NCBI RefSeq assembly: GCF_000968535.2
Contig: NC_016112.1
Location: 868,001-932,000, forward strand
Source of the DNA: Methylotuvimicrobium alcaliphilum 20Z
Lineage (GTDB): Bacteria; Pseudomonadota; Gammaproteobacteria; Methylococcales; Methylomonadaceae
Length of the DNA: 64,000 nucleotides
Reading direction: 5' to 3'
The notes beneath the pieces are model-generated. The model did not search any database, was not told where the DNA came from, and saw only the letters and a list, made by a program, of their open reading frames with translations. This document shows, in pieces, positions 54,467-63,641 of this stretch. The translations under genes were made by a program, and so were the position numbers. Positions within the stretch are counted from its first letter, which is position 1. Every line of letters begins with the position of its first letter.

Positions 54467-56131
54467 TTAAGTCAATTTTTTATATTTTATCCGGTGCGGA
54501 TTGTCGGCATCGGTGCCTAAACGGCGATGGCGGTCGGCTTCGTAATCGGCGTAATTGCCTTCGAACCAGACTACTTGGCTGTCGCCTTCGAAGGCCAGCA
54601 TGTGCGTCGCGATCCGGTCTAGGAACCACCGGTCATGCGAAATGACCACCGCGCAGCCGGGGAAGGTCAGGAGCGCTTCTTCAAGAGCCCGCAGGGTTTC
54701 GACGTCGAGATCGTTAGTCGGTTCGTCGAGCAGCAAGACGTTGCCGCCGCTTTTCAATAACTTGGCTAGGTGCACGCGGTTACGTTCGCCGCCGGACAAA
54801 TCGCCGATGCGTTTTTGCTGGTCGCCGCCTTTGAAGTTGAAGCGGCCGACATAGGCGCGCGATGGCGTTTCGTATTTACCGACCGTGATGATGTCGAGAC
54901 CGTCCGAAATTTCTTCCCAAACCGTTTTGTTCGGGTCTAGGTTGTCGCGCATTTGATCGACATAGGCCAGTTGTACGGTTTGACCGATTGTCACGGTGCC
55001 GGAGTCGGGCTTTTCAAATCCGGCCATCATGCGGAATAATGTTGTCTTACCGGCGCCGTTCGGTCCGATGATTCCGACGATGCCTCCCGGCGGTAGTTTG
55101 AAGCTCAAGTCGTTGATCAGTAATCTATCGTCGAAGCCCTTGTTGATGTTGTCGGCATGAATCACGATATCGCCGAGGCGAGGGCCGGGCGGAATATAAA
55201 TTTCTTGGGTTTCGTTACGTTTTTGCGCTTCTTGCGAAGACAGTTCTTCAAAGCGCGCCAAGCGAGCCTTGCTTTTCGCATGGCGGCCTTTCGGGTTGGA
55301 ACGTACCCATTCCAATTCCGCCTTCATCGATTTCATTCGGGACGTTTCCTGGCGTTCTTCCAGTTCCAGGCGTTTTTCTTTTTGTTCGAGCCAGCTCGAA
55401 TAATTTCCTTCCCAAGGGATGCCTTGTCCGCGGTCCAGTTCCAGAATCCAACCGGCGACGTTGTCAAGGAAGTAACGGTCATGCGTGACCGCGACGACGG
55501 TGCCGGAGTAATCGTGCAGAAAGCGTTCGAGCCATGCGACCGATTCGGCATCCAAGTGGTTGGTCGGTTCGTCGAGCAGCAGCATGTCGGGGTTGGATAG
55601 TAAGAGTCGGCATAATGCGACGCGGCGTTTTTCACCGCCCGATAGTTTCGTGACATCCGCGTCCCAATCCGGCAGGCGTAGCGCATCGGCAGCGATTTCC
55701 AGCTTACGGTCTAGCTCCCAGGCGCCGGCTGCTTCGATTTTGTCTTGGAGTTCGGCTTGTTCGGCGAGTAGCGCGTCGAAGTCGGCGTCGGGGTCGGCGA
55801 AGGCGTTGCTGACTTCGTCGAACCGGGTCAGTATCGCTTTGATTTCCGCTACGGCTTCTTCGACGTTGCCGCGCACGGTTTTGTTAGGGTCGAGTTGCGG
55901 TTCTTGCGGTAAGTAACCGATATGAATGCCTTTTTGCGGGATCGCTTCGCCTTCGATATCTTTGTCGATTCCGGCCATGATGCGTAATAGCGTCGATTTG
56001 CCCGAACCGTTTAAGCCCAGTACCCCGATTTTGGCGCCGGGGAAGAAAGATAGCGAAATATCCTTTAGGATAAATTTTTTGGGCGGGACAATTTTGCCTA
56101 CCCGGTTCATTGAATATATGTATTGAGCCAT
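54467..56131 (-). CDS. ettA: Energy-dependent translational throttle protein EttA (ABC-F)
   Basis: 554 residues from ATG 56131 ([15 protein letters not shown]); the longer frame upstream runs into a MITE and is not coding. Two ABC cassettes: Walker [10 protein letters not shown] and GPNGAGKTT, signatures [11 protein letters not shown] and [11 protein letters not shown], both with Walker B LLLDEPTN. The linker ([17 protein letters not shown]) is the tRNA-interacting arm. EttA binds the ribosomal E site and gates elongation by ATP/ADP level. Confidence 0.95.
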   Translation of the reverse strand: MAQYIYSMNRVGKIVPPKKFILKDISLSFFPGAKIGVLGLNGSGKSTLLRIMAGIDKDIEGEAIPQKGIHIGYLPQEPQLDPNKTVRGNVEEAVAEIKAILTRFDEVSNAFADPDADFDALLAEQAELQDKIEAAGAWELDRKLEIAADALRLPDWDADVTKLSGGEKRRVALCRLLLSNPDMLLLDEPTNHLDAESVAWLERFLHDYSGTVVAVTHDRYFLDNVAGWILELDRGQGIPWEGNYSSWLEQKEKRLELEERQETSRMKSMKAELEWVRSNPKGRHAKSKARLARFEELSSQEAQKRNETQEIYIPPGPRLGDIVIHADNINKGFDDRLLINDLSFKLPPGGIVGIIGPNGAGKTTLFRMMAGFEKPDSGTVTIGQTVQLAYVDQMRDNLDPNKTVWEEISDGLDIITVGKYETPSRAYVGRFNFKGGDQQKRIGDLSGGERNRVHLAKLLKSGGNVLLLDEPTNDLDVETLRALEEALLTFPGCAVVISHDRWFLDRIATHMLAFEGDSQVVWFEGNYADYEADRHRRLGTDADNPHRIKYKKLT

Positions 56132-56159
56132 TTTGTGATGGATTTCCGGTGTGTGAGTG

Positions 56160-56267
56160 GGATGTAAGTATTCAGACCCTGCTGATCCCTCTCCTAGCGT
56201 TAGGTGTGGGATCGAACACCCCGGCGCCTCTTCTGGCATTGCCGAAATTTGAAGTGCGAAAGGTATA
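56160..56267. repeat. MITE family 1 fragment upstream of ettA
   Basis: About 108 bp with one true end (GAAGTGCGAAAGGTATA) and the TCTCCTAGCGTTAGGTG module. It lies 29 bp before the ettA start, so the ettA promoter is within or just behind it. Confidence 0.75.
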
Positions 56268-56364
56268 AATAATCTCCCCTAGCACCCTCTTTTTCAAAGA
56301 GGGTGGACTGAATACTTACGAAGGGACTGAACAATTACAATGGAATTGGTCGTTCCTTATTATT

Positions 56365-56838
56365 TCACGTTATCGATGAATTTTTAAGTGTCGTTAAATA
56401 GACTAATCCACGTTCGCCTTCCTTCATGACTTGTGCATGGTTCCATTCGAATATCGGCCGGCAAAGAAAGGCAAAGCGGTTCATCCACGGTTTGCAGGTT
56501 GCGACGTGCCAATCGAATTCGAGCCGTGTCGATTCGGCATTGCCCGAAACTCGGCAATGTCCCGAGCCGACTAAGTCGCCTTGAACCTTCACCGCGAGGT
56601 AGCGATGCTCAATGGCGCGCGTAACGGTCAATTCAATGACTAATCGGTAGGGCAGACGTGTTTTCCAATAAATACGCCGTTTATTATTGGGAATCTTCGA
56701 TGCGCCGGACGAGATGTTTTCAACCGAATCGACATATCTCCACCAATCCGGCCAGGTTTCGGGGCGAATCAGGTAGAACCAGACCGTTTCGATTGGCGAC
56801 GGAATAAGCCAGGTGGTGTTTAATGAAAAGTCGGGCAT
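56365..56838 (-). CDS. SRPBCC-family protein (START/polyketide-cyclase-like)
   Basis: 157 residues, cytosolic. The fold is suggested by the helix-grip start FSLNTTWLIPSPIETVWFYL, with RPETWPDWWRYVDSV following, then alternating strands and a long C-terminal helix (MNRFAFLCRPIFEWNHAQVM). SRPBCC proteins bind hydrophobic ligands; neither ligand nor reaction can be told. A stand-alone gene between two MITEs. Confidence 0.78.
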   Translation of the reverse strand: MPDFSLNTTWLIPSPIETVWFYLIRPETWPDWWRYVDSVENISSGASKIPNNKRRIYWKTRLPYRLVIELTVTRAIEHRYLAVKVQGDLVGSGHCRVSGNAESTRLEFDWHVATCKPWMNRFAFLCRPIFEWNHAQVMKEGERGLVYLTTLKNSSIT

Positions 56839-56864
56839 AATGACGCGCTCCGCGCAATTGGAGT

Positions 56865-57059
56865 TATACCCATCGTAGATGAAAATTCGGCCTTGGGGTG
56901 CCCGTCAAAGGACGCCGTAAACCCAGCACCTAAATTACCCGAAATAGTTAACCATAGCCAGTGGGCTATGGAATTTAGGTGCTGGGTGAATACATCCCTG
57001 TAGGTGCTATGCCGGTCCCCTCCTCAGGCGCTGCCGAAATTTGAAGTGCGAAAGGTATA
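56865..57059. repeat. MITE family 1, complete copy directly upstream of mxaY
   Basis: 195 bp from TATACCCATCGTAGATGAAA to TTTGAAGTGCGAAAGGTATA with the nested palindrome (arms CCCAGCACCTAAATT and AATTTAGGTGCTGGG). It ends 44-80 bp before the mxaY start, depending on the start chosen, so it forms the upstream part of the mxaYB promoter region. Confidence 0.88.
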
Positions 57060-57138
57060 CTGAAAAAATGAATTTTTCCTATAGTGTAGCGGGTTATACG
57101 ACTTGATAATGATATGTTTTAACCCAGTTTCGGCCAAG

Positions 57139-58458
57139 ATGAGCTTACGTTTCCAACTAATTGTCAGAATTTTGTTTTTATTCGTCTGTATATTGATACT
57201 AGGCGGTTCGATCGCGATTTGGCGGGCTCGGGAGGCGGTCACTGAAGAGGTCGGCTCTTCTCTAAACCTGGCATTGCAATTGGTTAAATTCGGATTTTCG
57301 AAACCGGCCTCCGCAACCATGAAGGAGTCGGATTGGATTTATTGGCTTAGCGCCTTACGAGAAACACGCCATTTGGATATTCGCGTCCAGCAACCGACCG
57401 GTGAAACGATTCAAGTGACCCGTTCGCTGCAAAGTGAAGACCAGCCCGACATGCCTCCGGGTTGGTTTGTAAGTTTGGTTACCGCAGATTATGCCGAAAC
57501 GCACTATCCGATCGTGATGGCCGACGGCAAGGCATTGATGTTAATTATTCAGCCGAATCCGATGGATGAGACTGTCGAGGTTTGGCATGAAACGGTCGCT
57601 TTTTTTATTACGCTGTGCTTATTGATTATATTGATTTTTTTGGCGGTACACCAAACGTTGCATAAAACTCTGCGATTTATCGATACGATTGTCGACGGTC
57701 TCAGGCGTATCGAAAACGGACAATATCGGGATGTGTTGCCGAGGTTTTCGATTCAGGAATACGATAGTATCGCCGGGGCGATTAATCATATGGCCGGCGT
57801 GCTCGATAAGACTCGTGAGGAAAATCGTGCCTTAACCAAGCATTCGTTGAAAATTCAGGAAGAGGAGCGCCGGCGTTTATCGCAGGAATTACATGACGAA
57901 TTGGGTCAATCGTTGACGGCAATCAAGGTCATGGCGGTCACTGCTGCGCATGAAAAAGCCGATACCCGTCAAATTACAGAGTCGATAAGCCATATCTGCG
58001 ATCATTTAATGGCTATCGTACGCTCGATGATGCATCAATTGCATCCATTGATTTTGACCGAATTAGGCTTGAAAGCCACGCTCGAAGATATGGTCAATCA
58101 TTGGTCGGAAAGAAACCCTTGGCTGAATTTGACGATCGAGTGTCCGGACGAGTTGGATTCGCTTGATCAAAATGTTGCGATACAAATATTTCGTGTCATT
58201 CAGGAATGTTTGACCAACACAATCCGCCACGCCGAGGCCAAACACGTTAAAATAGTGCTGGAAATTTTAGGCGAAAATCGTGATTGTTTGCATCTAGAGG
58301 TGGCCGATGACGGGCGCGGTTGCGATATCAATCGGATATCGTCGGGATTCGGGCTCAGAGGCATTCAAGAAAGGATTAAGTCGCTCGACGGCGAGCTGAC
58401 CGTCCGCTCGCAACCCGGTCAGGGCATGGCAGTTAGCGCAACGATACCTATCCTATGA
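57139..58458 (+). CDS. mxaY: MxaY/MoxY-type sensor histidine kinase
   Basis: About 439 residues from ATG 57139 (MSLRFQLIVRILF); the frame opens at TTG 57103. A first membrane helix, a periplasmic LapD/MoxY-type sensory domain (~30-155), a second helix (AFFITLCLLIILIFLAVH), a HAMP linker, then a HisKA_3 block with the phospho-His in RLSQELHDELGQSLTAIK and an HATPase domain (QECLTNTIRHAEAKHV, VADDGRGCDI, GFGLRGIQERI). In Methylomicrobium buryatense MxaY controls the lanthanide-dependent switch between calcium and lanthanide methanol dehydrogenases. It overlaps the regulator gene by 4 bp. No mxa structural genes are in the window. Confidence 0.85.
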   Translation: MSLRFQLIVRILFLFVCILILGGSIAIWRAREAVTEEVGSSLNLALQLVKFGFSKPASATMKESDWIYWLSALRETRHLDIRVQQPTGETIQVTRSLQSEDQPDMPPGWFVSLVTADYAETHYPIVMADGKALMLIIQPNPMDETVEVWHETVAFFITLCLLIILIFLAVHQTLHKTLRFIDTIVDGLRRIENGQYRDVLPRFSIQEYDSIAGAINHMAGVLDKTREENRALTKHSLKIQEEERRRLSQELHDELGQSLTAIKVMAVTAAHEKADTRQITESISHICDHLMAIVRSMMHQLHPLILTELGLKATLEDMVNHWSERNPWLNLTIECPDELDSLDQNVAIQIFRVIQECLTNTIRHAEAKHVKIVLEILGENRDCLHLEVADDGRGCDINRISSGFGLRGIQERIKSLDGELTVRSQPGQGMAVSATIPIL

Positions 58459-59105
58459 AAAGCAAAATCAAAATCAAAATTATTTTAGTCGATGATCATG
58501 CGGTTGTGCGTGCGGGGTTTCGAATGTTGCTCGGGACGCATGATATGATTGAAATTGTTGCCGAGGCCGATCGAGGGGAGCAGGCGATTCAATTGATGCA
58601 GGAACATGCTGTCGATGTCGCCGTGATGGATCTATCGATGCCGGGCTTAGGCGGGCTGGAGACGATACGGCGTATTTGTCAGCGCGACAGTAAGGCTAAG
58701 ATTTTGGTGTTTAGCGTGCACGATGAACAGGTCTACGTTAATCGTGCCATTGCGGCCGGAGCCAAAGGCTATATCAGTAAAAACAGCGCGGCGGCCAATC
58801 TTGCGATGGCAATAGAGCATATCGCCAATGGCGAAATTTACATCGAAGATGGGCTGCTCAAGGATCAAACCGGAAAGTCGGATGTGATGGATTACCATGC
58901 AATTATAGAGGCGTTTTCGGCCCGGGAATTCGATGTATTCCGTTTACTTGCGAAAGGCATGACGGTACACAAAGTTGCCGAAGAGCTTTGTTTGGGCTAC
59001 AAAACGGTCGCCAATTACGGCACGCAAATTAGAAATAAGCTCAAAGTTTCGACGCTGGCGGAACTGGCGCACATCGCGGTGATTTTGGGCTTGATGAAAA
59101 ATTGA
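58455..59105 (+). CDS. mxaB: MxaB-type LuxR-family response regulator
   Basis: 216 residues: a receiver domain (LVDDHAVVRAGFRMLL, phospho-Asp in AVMDLSMPGLGG near 60, Lys in AAGAKGYISK) and a C-terminal LuxR helix-turn-helix (FSAREFDVFRLLAKGMTVHK ... YKTVANYGTQIRNKL). Partner of the kinase just upstream (ATGA overlap). In relatives MxaB activates mxa genes for methanol oxidation. No regulator target site can be checked here. Confidence 0.87.
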   Translation: MKSKIKIKIILVDDHAVVRAGFRMLLGTHDMIEIVAEADRGEQAIQLMQEHAVDVAVMDLSMPGLGGLETIRRICQRDSKAKILVFSVHDEQVYVNRAIAAGAKGYISKNSAAANLAMAIEHIANGEIYIEDGLLKDQTGKSDVMDYHAIIEAFSAREFDVFRLLAKGMTVHKVAEELCLGYKTVANYGTQIRNKLKVSTLAELAHIAVILGLMKN

Positions 59106-59978
59106 GCGGTTTGAGTTCCGTCGTTTCCACCGAGAAATCATAAAAAATTTATTCACCATGAAGGAAATGAAGAAAAGACTAGAGACTCAACAATCTAATT
59201 CTTTTCGCCGTGGCATGTAGCTGAATACTCCTTAGCAATACGGGATTTGCAATCCATACGGATTAAGCTAAGGATTTTGTTAAAATTAACTTACTGATTT
59301 AATTAATATTCTTGTGAGAGTGAATTCATTCGCTTGGGCAATTAAAATTGCCTCTAGATTGAATTTAGGGCGTTTCGAGGGCTTCGACATAAGCCGAGAA
59401 TACCAAGTTACCGTTACACTAAGGAACGAGCATGAAATAACTTAGACAACTGTTGGGGGAGGGGCTCGATTGACAGGTGCCGGCGGCAGGGATAGCCGCC
59501 GTCAAGCCTACAGGGACGTATTCACGGAGTCCTGTCAAGCGAGTCACCAAACCGCCATAAAGCCTACTACTTGTATAAGTTACTTTGTGCATATTCCTAA
59601 AGGCATATCGAGGTCACAAAGACTAAAATATGCTGTTACTCAAGCTCCAGCTTGGGCAATCTGTTTAGGAAGCTTTAGCTTCCTGTCAACCCAGGAAGAT
59701 TGAACGAGCGAGTCGGGGTTGATTGAGAATGTGCGGAGGTTGTGTTGGTCATAGGAAGCTGGAGCTTCCAGAGTGTCTTTTCCAAACTGGAGCTTGGGAA
59801 AGAGCGTGATGCGGGTTGGACGTTTTAAGCTTGATGCGCATGAGTTTGCAACCTCGTCCCGCAGAGTCTATTCAAAAGCTTGCCATCCCTGGCATTTCCT
59901 TAAGTATCGCCGAAATTAGAAGTGCGAAAGGTATAACGACTGCCGAGCAGTCATTTTTTCAAACCGATTTTTAAATTT
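59106..59978. other. Repeat-rich gap between mxaB and the transaldolase gene
   Basis: 873 bp. It holds a family 2 MITE (59419-59600), repeated GGAAGCT(T)(G)GAGCTTCC-type hairpins at about 59660-59800 (AAGCTTTAGCTTCC, GGAAGCTGGAGCTTCC, CTGGAGCTTGGGAA) and one end of a family 1 MITE (GAAGTGCGAAAGGTATA, ending 59935). No gene is supported. Confidence 0.55.
59419..59600. repeat. MITE family 2, complete copy in reverse orientation
   Basis: 182 bp from CTAAGGAACGAGCATGAAAT to TTTGTGCATATTCCTAA, reversed relative to the copies at 18622 and 38648. Core GACAGGTGCCGGCGGCAGGG and GCCGTCAAGCCTACAGGGAC. Confidence 0.88.
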
Positions 59979-60653
59979 ATGTTCGAACTCTATCTCGATA
60001 GCGCCGATATCGCGCAAATCGCCCGCTTTCATGACTGCTTGCCGGTCAAAGGCGTGACGACTAATCCATCCATCCTGGCCAAGTCCGGGGTCGGTTTGAA
60101 TCAATTATTATTGAATTTGGCCGAATTGATCGGTCCCGAAGCTCGCTATCATGTCCAGGTCGTCAGTTCGACCGTCGACGGCATGGTCGAGGAAGCGAAA
60201 CGCCTACAGGATTTGCCGTACGATATTGTCGTGAAAGTGCCGGCCAATGAAACCGGTTTAGCGGCAATCAAAAAAATCAAAGCCGATGAGATAGCGGTTC
60301 TGGCCACGGCAATCTATAGCGTTCAGCAAGGCTTTTTAGCGGCCTTGTGCGGAGCCGATTATCTGGCGCCCTATGTCAATAGAATCGATGCGATGGGCGA
60401 AAATGGGCCGCAAGTGGTTGCCGATTTACAAAATTTGCTCGATCGCCAAAAATTGCCGTGTAAATTGTTGCCGGCCAGTTTCAAGAACACTCGGCAAGTA
60501 CTCGATGTGTTGAGTGCGGGAGTGAGCGCTATTACTCTGCCGATCGAGATTGCCGAACAAATGCTGGGGCATCCGGCGGTGAATCCCGCGGTCGCGCAAT
60601 TCGATTTGGATTGGTGCAATGTGTTTGGTAATCAGTTGTCGTTTGAAAGTTGA
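59979..60653 (+). CDS. Transaldolase / fructose-6-phosphate aldolase family protein
   Basis: 224 residues, the short FSA/TalC subfamily. The Schiff-base Lys is in DIVVKVPANETGLAAI (about residue 86), and the start LYLDSADIAQIARF with GVTTNPSILAKSG is characteristic. It moves dihydroxyacetone units or splits fructose 6-phosphate; in a ribulose monophosphate methanotroph a transaldolase helps regenerate the formaldehyde acceptor. No other RuMP genes are next to it. Its start is 44 bp after a MITE end. Confidence 0.88.
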   Translation: MFELYLDSADIAQIARFHDCLPVKGVTTNPSILAKSGVGLNQLLLNLAELIGPEARYHVQVVSSTVDGMVEEAKRLQDLPYDIVVKVPANETGLAAIKKIKADEIAVLATAIYSVQQGFLAALCGADYLAPYVNRIDAMGENGPQVVADLQNLLDRQKLPCKLLPASFKNTRQVLDVLSAGVSAITLPIEIAEQMLGHPAVNPAVAQFDLDWCNVFGNQLSFES

Positions 60654-60817
60654 CTCATGAATCCGGCGTTATGCGCGTAAGCTCCTCTATTTTATTTTCT
60701 TTTTTCTTGGGAGAGCGGGGTTTGTAATTTATATGCACCGAGCAAAAAATCGCCAAACCGCTTCCGCTAGTGGGTAGGCTGGAGGATAACCACCAGCCCC
60801 CCGTTGCCGGAAGTGCC

Positions 60818-60967
60818 GTAGGATGGGTAGTAGCGAAGCGGAAACCCATCGCTTTGTTTGAGTGCAGGTACGGTTGTGATAACGCCACCATTAACCAAAC
60901 CCGCGATTTGTTACAATGGCTCTCATGATGTTCCATGATGGGTTTCGCTCCGCTCTACCCATCTTAC
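60818..60967. repeat. REP-type palindrome (family 4), uninterrupted copy
   Basis: The arms GTAGGATGGGTAGTAGCG with AAGCGGAAACCCATC and GATGGGTTTCGCTCCGCTC with TACCCATCTTAC bound 150 bp. At the centre is CCATGATGGG, the site filled by another repeat in the copy at 26291. Confidence 0.85.
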
Positions 60968-60983
60968 ATTAACTGTCTATCAA

Positions 60984-61098
60984 CCTAAAAAGAGTAGTTT
61001 GAGGCTTCACCAGGCCGGTGAACGTGTTGTAGACCCTTCATGCTTCGACTTTACTCAGCACGAACGGTCTACAACACATGCCAACTGCTCTTTTTAGG
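60984..61098. repeat. Family 3 repeat, simple copy
   Basis: 115 bp with ends CCTAAAAAGAGTAGTT and AACTGCTCTTTTTAGG. The interior GGCTTCACCAGGCCGGTGAA and GTTGTAGACC / GGTCTACAAC forms a hairpin. It is the form without the nested palindrome seen at 27816. Confidence 0.85.
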
Positions 61099-61258
61099 AT
61101 CAAACTTTTGACGCCGTAGAATTGGTTAAATAACTCGTGTTTTAAAAGCTTGCCATCCCCGGTGGAATAAAGGGTTCCGTGGGAATCCATACCTTGGCTG
61201 CCAAGGCAAGCAGTTCTATTTTTAAACTTTCGCGATTCATTAAACCGGAGGTGCGACA

Positions 61259-62143
61259 ATGACGATGAATTGGCAAGCAATCGCCGAGCAAATCGAACAG
61301 GCGACTGGGCGGCCTTTTTCGGTAACGGAAGCCCGTCCGGTCGGCGGCGGCGATATCAATGAAGCTTATCGGTTGCGTGATGACGAACGAACTTATTTCG
61401 TAAAACTGAACCGTCCGGCTTCGGTCGATATGTTCGAGGCCGAAGCCGAAGGCTTAAAAGAAATAGCCGGCACTCGGACGATAAGGGTGCCCGAACCGGT
61501 TGTGTGCGGGCAAACCGATCAGCGGTCGTTTCTGGTTTTAGAGCATATCGAGTTCGCTTCTTCGAATTCTCGTTCCGAGCGCCAATTAGGGCAGCAGTTG
61601 GCGTTGCTGCATAGTGCTGAGCAGCCTTATTTCGGATGGCATCGAGACAATACCATCGGCAGCACGCCGCAACCGAACGGCCGTTACAACGATTGGCCGG
61701 GTTTCTGGCGCGAGCAGCGATTGGGCTTTCAGTTACGACTGGCTGCGCAAAACGGTTATCGAGGCCGGTTGCAAAGCCAAGGCGAGCGGTTATTGGCGGA
61801 TATGGATGCCTTGTTCGACAATTACCGACCTAGGCCATCTTTGTTACATGGCGATTTATGGGGCGGCAATGCCGCTGTTGCAGCCGGCGGGGCGCCGGTA
61901 ATTTTCGATCCTGCCTGTTATTATGGGGACAGCGAAGCAGACTTGGCGATGACCGAGCTTTTCGGCGGCTTTAGCCGGGATTTTTATGCGGCTTATCACG
62001 AGGTCTTGCCGGAAGACCCGGGTTATAGGGTTCGAAAGACTTTTTATAATCTTTATCATATTTTGAATCATCTTAATTTATTCGGTTCGGGTTACTTGAG
62101 CCGGGCCGAAGCGATGACCGAGCAAATGTTGGCTGAAGTTTAG
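61259..62143 (+). CDS. Fructosamine kinase family protein
   Basis: 294 residues, aminoglycoside-phosphotransferase-like fold. Blocks: VGGGDINEAYRL, TYFVKLNRPA (ATP Lys), SFLVLEHIEF hinge, LLHGDLWGGNAAV (catalytic Asp, about 198) and IFDPACYYGDSEADLAM. Fructosamine/ribulosamine kinases phosphorylate sugar adducts on protein amines for repair, which suits a cell with high sugar-phosphate and formaldehyde flux; the exact substrate is unproven. The start follows an AACCGGAGG ribosome site; ATG 61265 is an alternative. Upstream of fae on the same strand, but with a separate leader. Confidence 0.85.
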   Translation: MTMNWQAIAEQIEQATGRPFSVTEARPVGGGDINEAYRLRDDERTYFVKLNRPASVDMFEAEAEGLKEIAGTRTIRVPEPVVCGQTDQRSFLVLEHIEFASSNSRSERQLGQQLALLHSAEQPYFGWHRDNTIGSTPQPNGRYNDWPGFWREQRLGFQLRLAAQNGYRGRLQSQGERLLADMDALFDNYRPRPSLLHGDLWGGNAAVAAGGAPVIFDPACYYGDSEADLAMTELFGGFSRDFYAAYHEVLPEDPGYRVRKTFYNLYHILNHLNLFGSGYLSRAEAMTEQMLAEV

Positions 62144-62287
62144 GTTGATTGTCTCTGAAAATTCCATGAAAGGTCTCTGAAAGGAATCGGCATTACAATG
62201 CCTCACGACTTAAGCGGAATGTGCCGTATTAGGTTTCAGTTTAATTTTCAAACTCTGTTCATCTTTATTTTTAAGGAGTCAACAAGC

Positions 62288-62797
62288 ATGGCAAAAATCA
62301 GTAATTTACGCGTAGGCGAATCATTGGTAGGCGACGGCAACGAAGTCGCACACATCGATCTGATTATCGGCCCACGCGGTTCGGCTGCCGAAACCGCTTT
62401 CGCAAATTGCCTGACCAACAACAAAGACGGTTTCTCCAGCTTGCTGGCTGTTGTTGCCCCTAACTTGATGGTAAAACCTGCGACCGTAATGTTTAATAAG
62501 GTCACGATCAAAGGTTCCAAGCAAGCCGTCCAAATGTTCGGACCCGCTCAGCGCGGCGTGGCGATGGCGGTTGCCGATTCGGTCGAAAGCGGCATTATCC
62601 CTGCCGACGAAGCCGACAATCTGTTTATTTCGGTAGGTGTTTTCATCCACTGGATGGCTGAAGACGACGCCAAAATTCAACAATACAACTACGAAGCGAC
62701 TAAAGAAGCTATCGAGCGTGCCGTTGCCGGTTCTCCAACAGCTCAGGAAGTTGTTACCGGGAAAGCGACTGCTACGCATCCATTTGCGGCAAATTAA
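62288..62797 (+). CDS. fae: Formaldehyde-activating enzyme
   Basis: 169 residues from ATG 62288, preceded by a strong AAGGAG ribosome site. Fae condenses formaldehyde with tetrahydromethanopterin, the entry to the H4MPT-linked oxidation route and a main formaldehyde sink in methanotrophs. [17 protein letters not shown] carries the active-site His; [31 protein letters not shown] and [18 protein letters not shown] follow. The product of this pathway goes through the Fhc complex whose A subunit is encoded at 42063. Codon choice is that of a highly expressed gene (many AAC, GGC, CGC codons). Confidence 0.96.
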   Translation: MAKISNLRVGESLVGDGNEVAHIDLIIGPRGSAAETAFANCLTNNKDGFSSLLAVVAPNLMVKPATVMFNKVTIKGSKQAVQMFGPAQRGVAMAVADSVESGIIPADEADNLFISVGVFIHWMAEDDAKIQQYNYEATKEAIERAVAGSPTAQEVVTGKATATHPFAAN

Positions 62798-63103
62798 GGA
62801 AAAAGTTGACCGTTTCCGGCCGGGATGGCCGGACAAATCGGCAGGATAGCCGGTTTGCATTGACTCGAAGGATAATGTGAAGGAGCCACATAGTAAGATT
62901 CGATGCCATGGATGGCTCCCCCTCTCTTAATCTACTGCCATTAAGTTAAACCGTCACAGAATAAGTAATGCCGGCATTCGGGCTCGAATGTGCTTCAAGA
63001 GGCTGCCATCCATGGCGGAATGACGGAGTCTCTTTAACTAAATTGCAGTATTCTCACAATCCAAACGATAAAAGACGAGATCTGTCCGGTATTCGGTTAA
63101 GTT
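62798..63103. other. Intergenic region after fae
   Basis: 306 bp without a gene. Hairpin TCCGGCC-GGGAT-GGCCGGA (62816-62834) lies 19 bp after the fae stop and could stop or stabilise the fae message; it has no T-run. The paired phrases ATGCCATGGATGGC (about 62902) and GCCATCCATGGCGG (about 63005) are short inverted repeats. Confidence 0.5.
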
Positions 63104-63640
63104 TTAGTGTTTCGGTAATGTAATCCCGCCTTCCTCGACGATTAGCGCTTTTATCAACATGTCGCTGGCCGACGGGTATTTTTCGTAAATGTCTCCGATC
63201 GTTTTGTAGTATGCAATCGTATCGAATGGTTGCTTGGCCTGCTGTTCGGTGATGTCAGCCAGTATGGCGCCGAATTCCGGCGTTGTGGTCACGACGCGCA
63301 AGCCTTTTATGATACTCGTGGCCGAATCGATCAATACCAGATTGAACGGCAGATAGCCGGGACCGGTTGCGACAGTTTCATCGCCGGCTAAATGAATCGT
63401 GAAGGCTAGGTCCGACCATTCCAGAAAATTATCGATCTTAAACAAAAAAAATAGCGCATCGTTCTCGGTAAACAGGCCGAATGAACACGAGCCATTCAAA
63501 AAGGCATCGATTTGTTGCCGATTCAGCGAAAAATTAAAGGTCAGCATTGGGGTTCCGTTGACCAGAATTACGCTCATGCCTTCGTCGGGCAAATTGTGAT
63601 CGAATCGTTCGCCTACCGTTAATTTCATAATATCCGACAT
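63104..63640 (-). CDS. Unknown 178-residue protein
   Basis: From ATG 63640 (MSDIMKLTVGERFDHNLPDE); the frame opens further upstream inside the preceding gene. A soluble, beta-rich protein without signal peptide, with VILVNGTPMLTFNFSLN and NGSCSFGLFTENDALFFLFK, and a helical C-terminal third (KTIGDIYEKYPSASDMLIKALIVEEGG). I recognise no family. It starts 2 bp before the stop of the upstream gene ends, so the two are made together and may act together. Confidence 0.6.
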   Translation of the reverse strand: MSDIMKLTVGERFDHNLPDEGMSVILVNGTPMLTFNFSLNRQQIDAFLNGSCSFGLFTENDALFFLFKIDNFLEWSDLAFTIHLAGDETVATGPGYLPFNLVLIDSATSIIKGLRVVTTTPEFGAILADITEQQAKQPFDTIAYYKTIGDIYEKYPSASDMLIKALIVEEGGITLPKH

Positions 63641-63641
63641 A

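Larger units (their letters stand above)
60654..61258. other. Repeat-filled gap before the kinase-like gene
   Basis: 605 bp containing the intact REP-type element (60818-60967) and the simple form of the family 3 repeat (60984-61098). After them, a small hairpin (CCTTGGCTGCCAAGG, about 61193-61207) and an AACCGGAGG ribosome site precede the next ATG. No gene is supported. Confidence 0.55.

Noticed and set aside
56132-56239. N-terminal extension of ettA
   Set aside because: The extra 36 codons are translated MITE sequence; the family start MAQYIY is at 56131.
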